From Chloroherpeton thalassium ATCC 35110 (GTDB lineage: Bacteria > Bacteroidota > Chlorobiia > Chlorobiales > Chloroherpetonaceae), in assembly GCF_000020525.1 (NCBI RefSeq), contig NC_011026.1:2524001-2588000 (forward strand): a DNA stretch of 64,000 nt, read 5' to 3'. The translations under genes were made by a program, and so were the position numbers. Every line of letters begins with the position of its first letter. Position 1 is the stretch's first letter. The notes beneath the pieces were generated by a model. The model did no database searches, had not been told where the DNA came from, and worked only from the letters and a program-made list of their open reading frames with translations. Of this stretch, positions 54,000 to 63,876 are shown piece after piece.

Positions 54000-55004
54000 T
54001 TAACCTATTTTTCGGATGATTTCCGCTGTGAATTCCTCTGTCGAGGCGTGTCCGCCCATATCTTTTGTTAAGGCTTTACCTTCACGATAGACTTGATGAA
54101 CCGCTTTGATAATCGCGTCCGCTGCTGGCTTTTCGCCGATGTGTTCCAGCATCATCACAGCGGAAAGTAAGAGGGCGGTTGGGTTTGCAAGTCCTTTTCC
54201 TGCAATGTCGGGTGCTGAGCCGTGCACCGCTTCGAAAACGCACGCATCTTCCCCGAGGTTTGCACCTGGCACTACGCCAAGTCCGCCAACCAGTCCCGCG
54301 CACAAATCTGATAACACGTCGCCGTAGAAATTTTCCATCACCAATACATCAAAACGATGCGGATTCATCACAAGCTGCATGGCGCAGTTATCCACAATAA
54401 TTTCATTGTATTCGATGTCGGGATAATTTTTGGCGACTTCGCGGCAGCAGTCCAAAAACAGCCCGTCCGAGAGTTTCATGATGTTGGCTTTGTGAACAGC
54501 GGTCACTTTTTTGCGTCCGCGTTGCCGAGCAGTTTCAAAGGCGAAATGAGCAATTCGCAGTGAGGCGGTTCGCGTGATAACCTTCAAGGCTTGCACGACG
54601 CCCGGCGTAATCTCGTTTTCGATGCCCGTATAAAGACTCTCGGTATTTTCACGAACAATGATAAGGTCAATGTCGGTATAGCGCGAGCGAATTCCTTCAA
54701 TGCTTTTCGTAGGGCGAAGGTTTGCATAAAGTCCCAGCGCTTTGCGAAGTTGCACATTCACCGACTTGAAGCCTTTGCCGACTTCGGTGGTAATTGGCGC
54801 TTTGAGCGCAACTTTGTTTGCTTTGATGGAATCCAAGATGGCGCGCGGTAGGGGTTCGCCAAATTTTTCAATGGCCGTTTTGCCTGCGTGGAATTTTTCC
54901 CACTCGATTGAAACGCCAGTGGCTTTGATGATTTTCAAAACGGCTGAAGTGATTTCTGGGCCGATGCCGTCGCCTGGCAGTAGGGTGATTTTGTGCTGTG
55001 CCAT
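54000..55004 (-). CDS. Isocitrate/isopropylmalate dehydrogenase family, probable NAD-type isocitrate dehydrogenase
   Basis: About 334 residues from ATG 55004 (another ATG at 55013 adds three). KITLLPGDGIGPEITSAV is the family start. LRPTKSIEGIRSRYTDIDLIIVRENTESLYTGIE includes the substrate Arg and the REN(T/S)E region of the short IDH type, and VMENFYGDVLSDLCAGLVGGLG binds Mg and cofactor. Lys and Asp ligands are present (AVHKANIMKLSDGLF). The NTESLYTG segment favours isocitrate over isopropylmalate. It converts isocitrate to 2-oxoglutarate, and the stop is 3 bases from the channel gene. Confidence 0.83.
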   Translation of the reverse strand: MAQHKITLLPGDGIGPEITSAVLKIIKATGVSIEWEKFHAGKTAIEKFGEPLPRAILDSIKANKVALKAPITTEVGKGFKSVNVQLRKALGLYANLRPTKSIEGIRSRYTDIDLIIVRENTESLYTGIENEITPGVVQALKVITRTASLRIAHFAFETARQRGRKKVTAVHKANIMKLSDGLFLDCCREVAKNYPDIEYNEIIVDNCAMQLVMNPHRFDVLVMENFYGDVLSDLCAGLVGGLGVVPGANLGEDACVFEAVHGSAPDIAGKGLANPTALLLSAVMMLEHIGEKPAADAIIKAVHQVYREGKALTKDMGGHASTEEFTAEIIRKIG

Positions 55005-55013
55005 GAGGAACAT

Positions 55014-55371
55014 TTTTGGTTAAACAATAACAAAGTAAGAAAATAGACTGAGAAAAATAGGAACGGCTAAACGGATTGACGATTAAAATCAAAAAGGCGC
55101 GTCTAACGCTGAAACAGTTGTCGTTAAGAAAACCGTTTTAACGCATAAAAAACAGCGTCAAGTTTTCTAATGAGCGTTTCACAGTTAGAAAAATCGTATT
55201 TCTAAGCTAAGCGTATGTAAATCATTCACACTTTTTTTGCTCAATACGAGCGTTAGCTTTTGCTTGGGTTTTTGACTACTAATTAACGAAAAGGAAACAC
55301 CTTCTTAACATCTAAACCCTAACTTTCCCGCAAAAAAATATTCGAAAATTCATAATCGATATAAAAAATTT
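55014..55371. other. 358-bp intergenic region upstream of pstS-like gene
   Basis: No coding sequence is supported. Several short inverted repeats are visible: CGTTAA 55122-55127 with 55138-55143, and three TTAGAAA/TTTCTAA-type segments (55163-55170, 55185-55193, 55199-55205) that can pair in alternative ways. The promoter of the phosphate-binding protein should be here. No Pho-box of the E. coli type is recognisable. Confidence 0.5.
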
Positions 55372-56289
55372 ATGTCCAAGAAAATCACTCGAAAAATCTC
55401 AAACTGGTTGATTTTGTTCGTTGTTGCTTTTGGGTTTGTTGGCACGGTTGGATGTAGCAAATCAAGTGGGGATGAAAAAGAAGCGTCTCACATTATCACC
55501 AACGGTTCAGAAACCATGAAAAAGCTTGCCGAAGCTTGGGCAAAGGAATACATGGAGAAAAAATCTACCATTACAATAGATGTTTTGGGTGGCGGTTCTG
55601 GCACGGGCATTTCCTCGTTGATTCATGGGAATGCCGACATTGCAAATGCCAGCCGAAAAATGAACGAAGAAGAGCAGGGGTTTGCAGAAAAGCATTTTGA
55701 AAAACTCCCAAAAGAATATGTCGTCGCATACGACGCCGTCGCTATTTTCGTTCATAAAGACAATCCGTTAGAAAAAATATCCATGGAGGAGCTGGCCGAA
55801 ATTTTTGGCAATGGCGGAAGCATCGAGCAGTGGTCGCAATTGGGCATTCAAGAAAAAGACGATGATATCATGGTGGTGAATCGTTTGTCGAACTCAGGAA
55901 CGTATCAAACTTTTCGTGAAATGGTTTTGGGTGAGCAAGGCCAATTTCGCAAGCTCACGCACGATGTGGAAACCGCTGAAGAAGTGGTGAAAATTGTTGC
56001 GAAAAATCCAAGCGCCATTGGTTATAGCGGCATCGCGTTTGATCGTGAAGATGTGAAAATGCTGAAAGTCTCAAAAAAAAGAGGCGGCGAAGCATTTGAT
56101 CCAAAGGTGGAATTTTCGAATTCCAGCACGGTTTCCATGTATCCAATTACGCGTCCGCTTTACCTTTACACCATTGGAGAACCGGAGAAAACGGTTCAGC
56201 GCTACATCAATTGGATTCTCTCCAAAGATGGGCAAGCGATTGTAGAAAAGGAAGGCTATGTGCCGCTAACCAATTTAGATGTTCATTAG
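55372..56289 (+). CDS. pstS: PstS-like phosphate-binding lipoprotein
   Basis: A 305-residue PBP-like protein with signal and lipobox GTVGC (mature CSKSSGDEKE). Ligand-loop motifs are IITNGSETMKKLAEAW, GGGSGTGISSLIHGNADIANASR and VVNRLSNSGTYQTFREMVLG. In PstS the SGTG and nearby Ser/Thr bind phosphate. It is an orphan: no pstCAB follows. It may serve transport genes elsewhere or a sensory role. A terminator ends the unit. Confidence 0.87.
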   Translation: MSKKITRKISNWLILFVVAFGFVGTVGCSKSSGDEKEASHIITNGSETMKKLAEAWAKEYMEKKSTITIDVLGGGSGTGISSLIHGNADIANASRKMNEEEQGFAEKHFEKLPKEYVVAYDAVAIFVHKDNPLEKISMEELAEIFGNGGSIEQWSQLGIQEKDDDIMVVNRLSNSGTYQTFREMVLGEQGQFRKLTHDVETAEEVVKIVAKNPSAIGYSGIAFDREDVKMLKVSKKRGGEAFDPKVEFSNSSTVSMYPITRPLYLYTIGEPEKTVQRYINWILSKDGQAIVEKEGYVPLTNLDVH

Positions 56290-56317
56290 TTGATGGCTGC
56301 TTTGTTTTGACATGATG

Positions 56318-56345
56318 AGGGGCGTTTTTCGCCCCCTTTTTTATT
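56318..56345 (+). terminator. Intrinsic terminator after pstS-like gene
   Basis: AGGGGCG at 56318-56324 pairs with CGCCCC at 56330-56335 (T5 loop, 6-bp core) and is followed by C and a T6 tract from 56337. It separates the phosphate-binding gene from the T9SS sortase gene. Confidence 0.78.
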
Positions 56346-56470
56346 TCGAGCCGCTTGCAGTCAGGCTGTGGCGGGCGCATCATTTTCTGGTTGTCATTTC
56401 GGCTTGCCTTGAAAAACGCCTCCGGCATAAGTATATTTTCCCTCTTTCAAAGCAGCCATCGGAAATTTTA

Positions 56471-59400
56471 ATGAAAAAGCCTCTTCTAATATTCTTCTGG
56501 TTTGGACTTCTATATTCCGTTTTTGGAAAAAGTGTATTCGCGCAAGAAAACGCCAGCGATTCTGCCGATGTGAAAATCATCTCGTCGAGCGATTCGCGAG
56601 TCGTTTTTGAGTACACGCCAGTTTGGCAAACGCCGCGCGAAATCACGATTCATAACCAGACTTTTTATGAGTATAAAGCAACCGAAACCGCAGTCGAGAT
56701 GGCGCGAGCCGGGTTGCCAGTCATTCCTGTGAAAACCGTGCCGGTGATTATCGGAACTTCGCAGTCGCCGGTGGTTCAGGTCATTTCCGCCGCAACGCAG
56801 AAAGTGGAGGGCGTTCGCCTTGCGCCGTTGCCAAAATTCAATTTGGAGGAAAATGCGTGGGACTATGAAGAGGGGCGCGCGTATAGCACATTTTCATTTA
56901 GCAAAGTGGCGGAGGTGGCTTCGGTTGGGACGGCGAGAGGTTATCACGTGGCGTATATAAATATATATCCGCTCAGTTATGATGCGCAAACCAAAGTCTT
57001 GAAGAAGCGCACGCGAGTTGTGGTCAGCGTGTCATTTTCTTCGCCGAAGAAATCGGTGGTAAAGACAATGAAAACGACTTGGTCAAATCAGGTGGTTTCC
57101 GGTGCGATAAATTATGATGATGCAAAAAATTGGCAGGAATCTCGGGATAGATCGTCTCGCAAAACCAGCGCGCTCTCGGAAAGTGTCTTGCGCTCGGGAC
57201 GTTTTTATAAGCTTGAGGTTGCAAAAGAAGGCATTTATAAGCTCGATAAAACTTATCTGAATTCTATCGGCATTAGCACCAGCGCGATTGACCCCAAAAA
57301 ACTGAAGGTTTTCTTCAACGATGGCGAAGAGCTCGATCCCGCATTGGATGCCGAGAAAATTGATGACCTCAATGAATCGGCGATTTATGTTCATGGCGAA
57401 GCCGATGGCTCATTCGACGATGAGGATTATTTGCTTTTTTATGCGAAAACGACCAGCGGTGTAAAGTACGCAGTTCCAAAATATCCGCCTGGCGAAAGCA
57501 CAGCCAATGATGATGACGCACGCCTAACGCATTACAGAAATCGGCAAGCCGAAAGTGCGTATGCTTTTTTAGCGCTGGATGGCGATGACGGCCAGCGAAT
57601 TTCCACCACAAATTCGCTTACCGCGGCAAATCCGGTGCAAGCTGAAAGTTTTCAGAATTTGGTGTTTGTTGAAAATGAGTACAGAAATTTTGCAAACAGC
57701 GGCGGCGATTTGTTTGATGAGCCGCTCGGAAATTCGGACAGAGAAACAACCTACAAAGTCAGCCTTCCTGGAATTGACAAAACGGAAAACATCAACTATT
57801 TTTTTAAAGCCGTTTCCACCGGCGGATATGAAACGATTGCGATTTATGAAAACACCACGTTGCTCTCGTCCCAAAAAACAGGGTCGAAGCCAACCGGCTA
57901 TCTTGTTGGGCGATATGTTTGGGCAAGTGCCGAAGTTGCGGCAAGCGTTGTTTCCAGCGAGCAGTCGAATTTTCAAATCACGTATAGCCCAAGCCCTATT
58001 TCGGCACGTCTTTATCCCGATTGGCTTGAAATTACCTATCATCGGGATTTTCAGGCGGATGACGATGTGCTGAAATTCAATTCGTTGGTTTCGCTCACAA
58101 ACGGCGCCACAGTTGCTTATGAATTGACAAACTTTGAAAGCGAGCCGCGAATTTGGGAAATCACGGATATAAATAATATTCAGGAGATTGAGCCGCTAAG
58201 CCAAACAAAGTCGAGCGCGAAATTTCAAGCACAACTTTCTCCCGATACCTACCGCGAGTTTTTCGCTTTTTCAGATGCCGCTTCGTTTAACGAGCCGGCT
58301 TCAGCGGAGCTTTTGGACAATCAAAATTTGCATGGGTTCATCAGTGCGACAAGCTCGAGCAGAAATCCTGAGTATATAATAATATACGCCACCGATTATA
58401 AGTCTGACGCCGAACGCTTGCTTGCGCATCGAAGCAGCACTTCAATTTGGGGAAGCCATGCGTTAAGTGGAATTGCGGTAGATGCGCAGCAAGTCTACAA
58501 TGAGTTTTCCGGTGGCAAGCAAGATTTTACAGCCATTCGCGATTTTCTAAAGTTTTTATATGACAATGCTTCGAGCCTTGATGACGCGCCCAAATACGTA
58601 TTGCTTTTTGGCGATGGCGATTGGGATTTTCGCTCGATAAAAAATGATGATTACGAAAAGTTGGTCACGTATCAGTCCGACGAAGTTTTGGAGTTAGTAA
58701 ATGATGTTTCCATCGCGGATGATTTTTTTGGATCGGTTGATGGCGATGAGATTCCCGACGATATGGTGCCCGACATTGCCGTGGGGCGTTTGACGGTGCA
58801 ATCCGCAGATGAAGCCGCGCTGGCAGTTGACCGAATCATCGCTTATGAAACCGAGCATTCGCAAGGAAGTTGGCGAAATCATGTGGCGCTGGTGGCTGAT
58901 GATGGCCTCAACGGTGGTGCGACGGATGGCAGTTTATTTAGTGAGGATAGCGAAAATGTAGCTGCCGTTTTGCCCGATTATATCATGCCGGTGAAAATTT
59001 ATTCGGCTTTTTTTCCATCAGAAAGCGTGGTGGGCGGCAGTCGCAGGCCAGAAGCTTATGAGGAAATTATCAGTCAAATCAATCTTGGCGCGCTCTTCAC
59101 AAATTACGTTGGGCATGGAAGCCCTTCGCTTTGGGCAACAGAGCAGATTTTTGTGGCGTCGACTTCCATTTCAAAGCTAACAAATTCGGATCGACTCACA
59201 ATTGGCGTCGCGGCCACTTGCGATTTTGGCCGCATGGATGATCCGCTCGTGCAAAGCGGTGCTGAACAAATGTTCATTGCAAGCAATGGCGGAGCGGTTG
59301 CCATGTTCAGCACGACTCGTTCGATTTACATTTCAAGTGGAAGTGCGTATCCGCCGATTTTATTTCGGGAGATTTTTAGAAGAAATTCAGATGGTGAGTT

Positions 59401-60607
59401 GCAGCGGCTTGGCGATGGGTTTGTTGCGTTTAAAGCGCTGCGAGGTGGAGAAGTCGATGCAACCAAATTCGCCTTGATTGGCGATCCGGCCTTGCAACTT
59501 GCGGTCGGTAAACAAACGGTGGCAATTGACTCGATTAATGGCGCAGCGCTTTCGGATGAAGCGCCTGTGCAGATCGGTGCGCTCAGCAAAACCACTATTC
59601 AAGGATCGGTGCGCGATGAAGCGGGCAGCCGCTTGTCCGATTTTAGCGGCTCGGTGGCGGTTGTGGTCTATGACGCAGCGGAGGATAAAGGCGCCGACCA
59701 TTTTGCCACGAGCGAGTATGACGAATATTACGAGGTGCAAGATTCGAAAGTGTATAAAGGAACGGCGACCGTCGCAAATGGAAAGTTTCAGGTTAAGTTT
59801 ATTGTGCCAAGAGATATTAAGTATGACAGTGTAAAAACAGGTAAAATCAATCTTTATGCGTGGCCGGAATCGGGAACGCCGCTTGAAAATGCTTCGGGTG
59901 GAACAACGGCGCTTACCTTTTTCGGAACGGACGAAAGCGCGATCGATGATACGGAAGGGCCGGTGGTTGAAATGTTTTTAAACGATAATTCCTTTCGCTC
60001 CGGTGGGATAACCGATGAAAATCCGGTTTTCTTGGCTGAGCTTTACGACGAAAGCGGAATTAACTTGACGCAAACCACGGGAAAGTTTATGTCGTTGGTG
60101 ATCGATAGCGACGAGGCAAATCCGATCATGCTGAATGATTATTATGAGGCCGTTTCGGAAAGTTTAACGGAGGGAAAAATTCAATACCCGATGCACGATT
60201 TGAGCGCCGGAACACACCATTTGGCATTTAAGGTTTGGGATAACTACAACAATTCTTCTGAGTCGGAATTGTACTTCACGGTTCAGAGCAGCGATGCGCT
60301 GAGCTTGGCCGAGCCGCTAAATTTCCCGAACCCATTTTCCAACAAAACGATTTTTATGCTTTCGCACAATCGCACCGGCGATAATATTCAAACCACCATT
60401 AAAATTTATACCATTGCAGGCCGGCTCATAAAAACCTTGAAGCAAACCGATTATACCGCGCCCGCGATGATACAAATTCCTTGGGATGGCCGCGACGATG
60501 ATGGCTCAAAAATTGCAAACGGCATTTATTTATATAAAGTGATGATGAAAAGTCTCTCGGGCAATTTTCATGCGGAAGCGCTGCAAAAATTGGCGGTGGC
60601 GAGGTAA
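56471..60607 (+). CDS. porU: PorU-like C25 (gingipain-type) peptidase, T9SS sortase
   Basis: About 1378 residues from ATG 56471, where a signal peptide begins (MKKPLLIFFWFGLLYSVFG, FAQ). An N-terminal propeptide-like region (to about 230) is followed by immunoglobulin-like parts and the C25 domain (about 680-1010). Catalytic residues are His882 in NYVGHGSP and Cys917 in ATCDFGRMDDP, the C25 dyad with PorU-like TATC.F spacing. The C-terminus is a T9SS sorting domain (FPNPFSNKTIFML, IYTIAGRLIKTL, ANGIYLYKV). PorU cleaves the sorting domain and attaches cargo to the surface. A PorV/PorQ-type tail and an M6-like cargo gene lie nearby. Confidence 0.82.
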   Translation: MKKPLLIFFWFGLLYSVFGKSVFAQENASDSADVKIISSSDSRVVFEYTPVWQTPREITIHNQTFYEYKATETAVEMARAGLPVIPVKTVPVIIGTSQSPVVQVISAATQKVEGVRLAPLPKFNLEENAWDYEEGRAYSTFSFSKVAEVASVGTARGYHVAYINIYPLSYDAQTKVLKKRTRVVVSVSFSSPKKSVVKTMKTTWSNQVVSGAINYDDAKNWQESRDRSSRKTSALSESVLRSGRFYKLEVAKEGIYKLDKTYLNSIGISTSAIDPKKLKVFFNDGEELDPALDAEKIDDLNESAIYVHGEADGSFDDEDYLLFYAKTTSGVKYAVPKYPPGESTANDDDARLTHYRNRQAESAYAFLALDGDDGQRISTTNSLTAANPVQAESFQNLVFVENEYRNFANSGGDLFDEPLGNSDRETTYKVSLPGIDKTENINYFFKAVSTGGYETIAIYENTTLLSSQKTGSKPTGYLVGRYVWASAEVAASVVSSEQSNFQITYSPSPISARLYPDWLEITYHRDFQADDDVLKFNSLVSLTNGATVAYELTNFESEPRIWEITDINNIQEIEPLSQTKSSAKFQAQLSPDTYREFFAFSDAASFNEPASAELLDNQNLHGFISATSSSRNPEYIIIYATDYKSDAERLLAHRSSTSIWGSHALSGIAVDAQQVYNEFSGGKQDFTAIRDFLKFLYDNASSLDDAPKYVLLFGDGDWDFRSIKNDDYEKLVTYQSDEVLELVNDVSIADDFFGSVDGDEIPDDMVPDIAVGRLTVQSADEAALAVDRIIAYETEHSQGSWRNHVALVADDGLNGGATDGSLFSEDSENVAAVLPDYIMPVKIYSAFFPSESVVGGSRRPEAYEEIISQINLGALFTNYVGHGSPSLWATEQIFVASTSISKLTNSDRLTIGVAATCDFGRMDDPLVQSGAEQMFIASNGGAVAMFSTTRSIYISSGSAYPPILFREIFRRNSDGELQRLGDGFVAFKALRGGEVDATKFALIGDPALQLAVGKQTVAIDSINGAALSDEAPVQIGALSKTTIQGSVRDEAGSRLSDFSGSVAVVVYDAAEDKGADHFATSEYDEYYEVQDSKVYKGTATVANGKFQVKFIVPRDIKYDSVKTGKINLYAWPESGTPLENASGGTTALTFFGTDESAIDDTEGPVVEMFLNDNSFRSGGITDENPVFLAELYDESGINLTQTTGKFMSLVIDSDEANPIMLNDYYEAVSESLTEGKIQYPMHDLSAGTHHLAFKVWDNYNNSSESELYFTVQSSDALSLAEPLNFPNPFSNKTIFMLSHNRTGDNIQTTIKIYTIAGRLIKTLKQTDYTAPAMIQIPWDGRDDDGSKIANGIYLYKVMMKSLSGNFHAEALQKLAVAR

Positions 60608-60612
60608 AATTG

Positions 60613-60634
60613 GAGCGGGTTTTGCAGCCCGCTC
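60613..60634. terminator. Hairpin between convergent T9SS genes
   Basis: GAGCGGG at 60613-60619 pairs with CCCGCTC at 60628-60634, loop of 8. No clear T run follows on either strand, so it may be a weak or Rho-assisted terminator for both porU (stop 60607) and the M6-like gene (stop 60684, minus). Confidence 0.45.
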
Positions 60635-60683
60635 ACAACTCATATTCCAAAGCCTGGTGTGGAAAACAGAAATCCTAACGCCG

Positions 60684-63600
60684 TTACTTGACAACAGCGA
60701 CTTTCAGTTTCACAAGGTGTTCTGCATCGCTGTTTTTCGCCTTCACAATGCCGAAATAAATTCCGCTTGCAACATTGCCGAGCGACCAAACCACTTCGTT
60801 GTCAATATTGGCCACACCGCGAACACTTTTTTTCCAGACTTCATTTCCCGTTAGGTCATAGACTTTGATGTCCACATCGCAAGCTTGTGTGAGGTAAAAT
60901 CTGAACCGTGTTTCATCTTTTGCCGGATTTGGCCAGTTATAGACGCTTTTTTCCGGCATGAGCGATGTGATGGAAACTTGCTCACGATCGCTTGTGGTTT
61001 GCGGCGTATAGACGTTTTGATTGGTTGAATTGGCATAAAGTCCGCTCCACTGAATGTTGGCCGTTCCTTTCGGCAGAGTAAACGCGTTTAAAAAGCCGCC
61101 GTGATCCACCGCGAAGAGATAAAGCGCCTGTGCGTTTTCGTCAAAATAAACGGATGGCGTCGCTGATGAACCGGCAGAGAGGGCGTATTCCAAAATTTTG
61201 TCGCCATCACGGTTGTAGCCGAGCAATTTTCCGTCGGGCGTTTGAATTAAAATTTCCTCGTAGGTGTCGCCATCTATATCGAGGACAATAGGGCTGGACG
61301 CAATCGCGCTGTCGGCATGTGTTTCAATCGGGAAGTTCGTGACGAGAAAGCCTTGCTCGTTGTAGGCATAAAGCTTATCCGAAGCGGGGAAGAGAACGCA
61401 GAGCGCCTTGCGATGCTCAAGGTCGGCAATGGCTGGCCAAGCTTGAAGCGCGTTGTTGCATGGCACGCTGACCGTGCGACTCGTCCCATCGGCGAAAAGC
61501 AAAAAGAGCTTTTTTTCTTGCGTTAAAACGGCGGCCAGCCAACCTTCGCTGTTGCCGGTTCCTGCAAATGAAACGGCGGTATTGTTGCCGAAGTCCCACG
61601 ATATGCTGTTTAAAATCGCTTTTTGTTCAGTGACAATCATATCGTCGGCAAAGCCCAAAATTTTGCCCGACGAGAAATGTTGCACTGTTGAGTCTGCCGT
61701 GAATTGGCCATCTTCAATTTTAAATTCATAGGTTTTTCCGGCTACGGTTCCAACTTTTAGCGAGGTGCCATCGCTGTTCAAAACGGGCGGCGTAGAAATG
61801 GCGTCGCTGGTGGTAAGCGAATCGATGGTGTAGGTCGAACCGGTTTTTGCCATCAGATAAATGGATTTGCCGTGAACCGTTGCGATGCTGCCGTTTTCCG
61901 AAATTGCCGGTTTGCGCGAGGCGATTTGCGGTTCGTCGGTCAAGAAGGTCGCGATCGAAAACGCGTCCGAAAGGAAATAAACTCGAGCGGAATCGTTTGC
62001 ATCATTCAAGAGCAAGGCGAGTTCGCTCCCCGAAGGGTTTTGCAAAATGCTGATGCCGCTTTGCTCTGAAAATTTGCCAGAAAGTTCAACTGGAAACCCT
62101 TCGATCGCCTTGAGCAAGTTTTGGCTTCGAAGCACTTGCACGGTCATGATTGTGCCTTGTTCTGAGAAAGCGGTGAACTGAATGCCAGTTTCGGCGCCGT
62201 TGTTTGCATTGGTGTTTGGGTAAGTCTCGGCGTCGATTTCATTTTTATAAATGGGAGAAAGGTTGCCTTCAAAAAAATAGTCCAGCGGGCTGCCTGATTG
62301 TGTGCCGTAGCCGGCGTCGGTTAAGCTATAATCCTCCCCAATGTCGTTCGAGCCGTCGGCCTCTAAAAGCCGAACGCCGTGAACCTCGCCGGCATTGACT
62401 TTATTTTCCGCTAATTGATTGTCTATAACGCTCTCATCGATGTGCCAAATGAGAATGCCACCGTCGACTTGGATTTGATTGCCATTGTCGTCTTCAACGA
62501 GTCCGGCTGGAATGGTCCAATCGTAGTTGGAACTTGCGATCACATCGCCGTCGAGGGCGGCCGCGCTGTAGAACTCGAAATCATCTTCATCTTTTGTGAA
62601 CGTGTCGGTCAGTTCTTGACCGTTGAAATAGCGCGTAATGGTAACGCCGTTTCCTTTGGCGTTGCGATGGCGATTTTCAATGAGAAAATATTCTGTGGAA
62701 GAAATAGGTACTTTATAAATCACCGAATCGGGATTTTGGTGCAAGCCTTGCGCGGGCAAGGAAATGACCTCGTCTAAGCTTTGAACAAGAATCGGGTTTG
62801 CCCAGCCTAAAAAAATGCGTTCCCACGCGGACGGCTCGGGGGGCAAAATGCCGCTATAATTGAAAATGCCTTCGCCATCGGCCAGGCCAAAACGGCCAAT
62901 GCCGCTGCTGCCGTCTTCTGTGTTGAAAAGATCAGGCAGGCCAAGAATGCTCGCAAAACTTGCCGCAGCAAGGCCATTGATTGAAAGCTCCAAAAGCACA
63001 TCGCCGCCGATAGCCTCAATTTCGCGCGATTCCGTCTGAGGCAAAACCGCCGTGTTGGTGATTTTTACGGTGCCATTTTCAACGGAAATGCCGTCGAAGT
63101 CCTCGCCATAGACATTTTGAAGCGTAGCTAAATTGAAGGTAATTGACGGAATGTCGTAAGGCGTGGGATCGACGCCGGTGGATGCAACCATATCTACATC
63201 GCGGCCAATACCGGCATGAAAAATTACAAACGCCTGATATTTCGAAAAGTCGATGTCCGCGCTGCTGGTATCTACCATCTGCCAAACTTCTTTTACCATC
63301 TCAGCCAAGTTGGTCATATCGTCGCTGTCCTTCGGCGGTGCATAGTTGCTCATCGATTGGCTCAGCCGATAAACGGTGTCGGGCACGGTATATTCTATCA
63401 TCAAATTGCCATCGCTAACCGTTTTGAAATAGTGCTGGACAAACTGAAGTTTTCTTTCAAAATAAGAGCAGTTGTGAGGCAAAGGGTCTATGATGTTTTC
63501 GCCGTGTTGGGGTAAAAAATCCAGTCCGTCGAACTGGCCGTTGCCGGTGGTTTTCGAATCATCGTCTTCTTGAAAATCAACCATAACCGCCAAGATGTGA

Positions 63601-63770
63601 TAAGTGCCAACAGCCGGCGTGGCCAACGTGGAGCTGGAACTTTGGTTCAGGCGGTGTGAGAGTTTGTAGTTTGAGTCAGGATTTTTCGCATGTGCGTTGG
63701 CAAAAGAGAGGACAAAAATCACGCAAAAAAAGCTCCGAAGAAAGCGATAAAAGCAGGGTTGTTTCGGCAT
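60684..63770 (-). CDS. M6-family metalloprotease-like T9SS protein lacking the zinc site (pseudopeptidase)
   Basis: A 1028-residue secreted protein: signal peptide (FFCVIFVLSFANAHA), an M6/immune-inhibitor-A-like region (about 50-540), a PQQ/propeller-like C-terminal region (about 590-930) and a T9SS sorting domain (VYNWPNPAKDETRFRFYL, GNVASGIYFGIVKAK). M6 proteases have AHEFGHxLGLPDL; here residues 269-281 read AASFASILGLPDL, so both His and the Glu are replaced. Downstream GILIWHIDE is still conserved. It is probably a non-catalytic surface protein. Its frame is intact over the whole length, so it is not decaying. Confidence 0.85.
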   Translation of the reverse strand: MPKQPCFYRFLRSFFCVIFVLSFANAHAKNPDSNYKLSHRLNQSSSSTLATPAVGTYHILAVMVDFQEDDDSKTTGNGQFDGLDFLPQHGENIIDPLPHNCSYFERKLQFVQHYFKTVSDGNLMIEYTVPDTVYRLSQSMSNYAPPKDSDDMTNLAEMVKEVWQMVDTSSADIDFSKYQAFVIFHAGIGRDVDMVASTGVDPTPYDIPSITFNLATLQNVYGEDFDGISVENGTVKITNTAVLPQTESREIEAIGGDVLLELSINGLAAASFASILGLPDLFNTEDGSSGIGRFGLADGEGIFNYSGILPPEPSAWERIFLGWANPILVQSLDEVISLPAQGLHQNPDSVIYKVPISSTEYFLIENRHRNAKGNGVTITRYFNGQELTDTFTKDEDDFEFYSAAALDGDVIASSNYDWTIPAGLVEDDNGNQIQVDGGILIWHIDESVIDNQLAENKVNAGEVHGVRLLEADGSNDIGEDYSLTDAGYGTQSGSPLDYFFEGNLSPIYKNEIDAETYPNTNANNGAETGIQFTAFSEQGTIMTVQVLRSQNLLKAIEGFPVELSGKFSEQSGISILQNPSGSELALLLNDANDSARVYFLSDAFSIATFLTDEPQIASRKPAISENGSIATVHGKSIYLMAKTGSTYTIDSLTTSDAISTPPVLNSDGTSLKVGTVAGKTYEFKIEDGQFTADSTVQHFSSGKILGFADDMIVTEQKAILNSISWDFGNNTAVSFAGTGNSEGWLAAVLTQEKKLFLLFADGTSRTVSVPCNNALQAWPAIADLEHRKALCVLFPASDKLYAYNEQGFLVTNFPIETHADSAIASSPIVLDIDGDTYEEILIQTPDGKLLGYNRDGDKILEYALSAGSSATPSVYFDENAQALYLFAVDHGGFLNAFTLPKGTANIQWSGLYANSTNQNVYTPQTTSDREQVSITSLMPEKSVYNWPNPAKDETRFRFYLTQACDVDIKVYDLTGNEVWKKSVRGVANIDNEVVWSLGNVASGIYFGIVKAKNSDAEHLVKLKVAVVK

Positions 63771-63815
63771 ATTGATGAAAGATGAAAGAAATGGATTGAC
63801 AAGCCGTCACGCGTC

Positions 63816-63856
63816 AGCGTGCTTTCGCTCGTATGGGTGACGAACGGAAGCACGCT
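63816..63856. repeat. Imperfect inverted repeat upstream of the M6-like gene
   Basis: AGCGTGCTTTCGCTCG at 63816-63831 pairs with CGAACGGAAGCACGCT at 63841-63856 with two non-Watson-Crick positions. It lies between the PorV/PorQ-type gene stop (63877) and the M6-like gene start, so in minus-strand RNA it could be a processing or attenuation hairpin. Confidence 0.45.
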
Positions 63857-63876
63857 TTCATGTAAAACATTTGCGG

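Noticed and set aside
55270-55340. Possible Pho box upstream of the pstS-like gene
   Set aside because: Only a loose CTTAACA-like string is visible, without the direct-repeat spacing of a Pho box, and the phylum's PhoB site is not known to me.
57569-58073. Frames of about 160 codons on both strands inside porU
   Set aside because: They lie wholly within the coding frame of the C25 gene and have low-complexity Arg/Lys-rich content typical of shadow frames.
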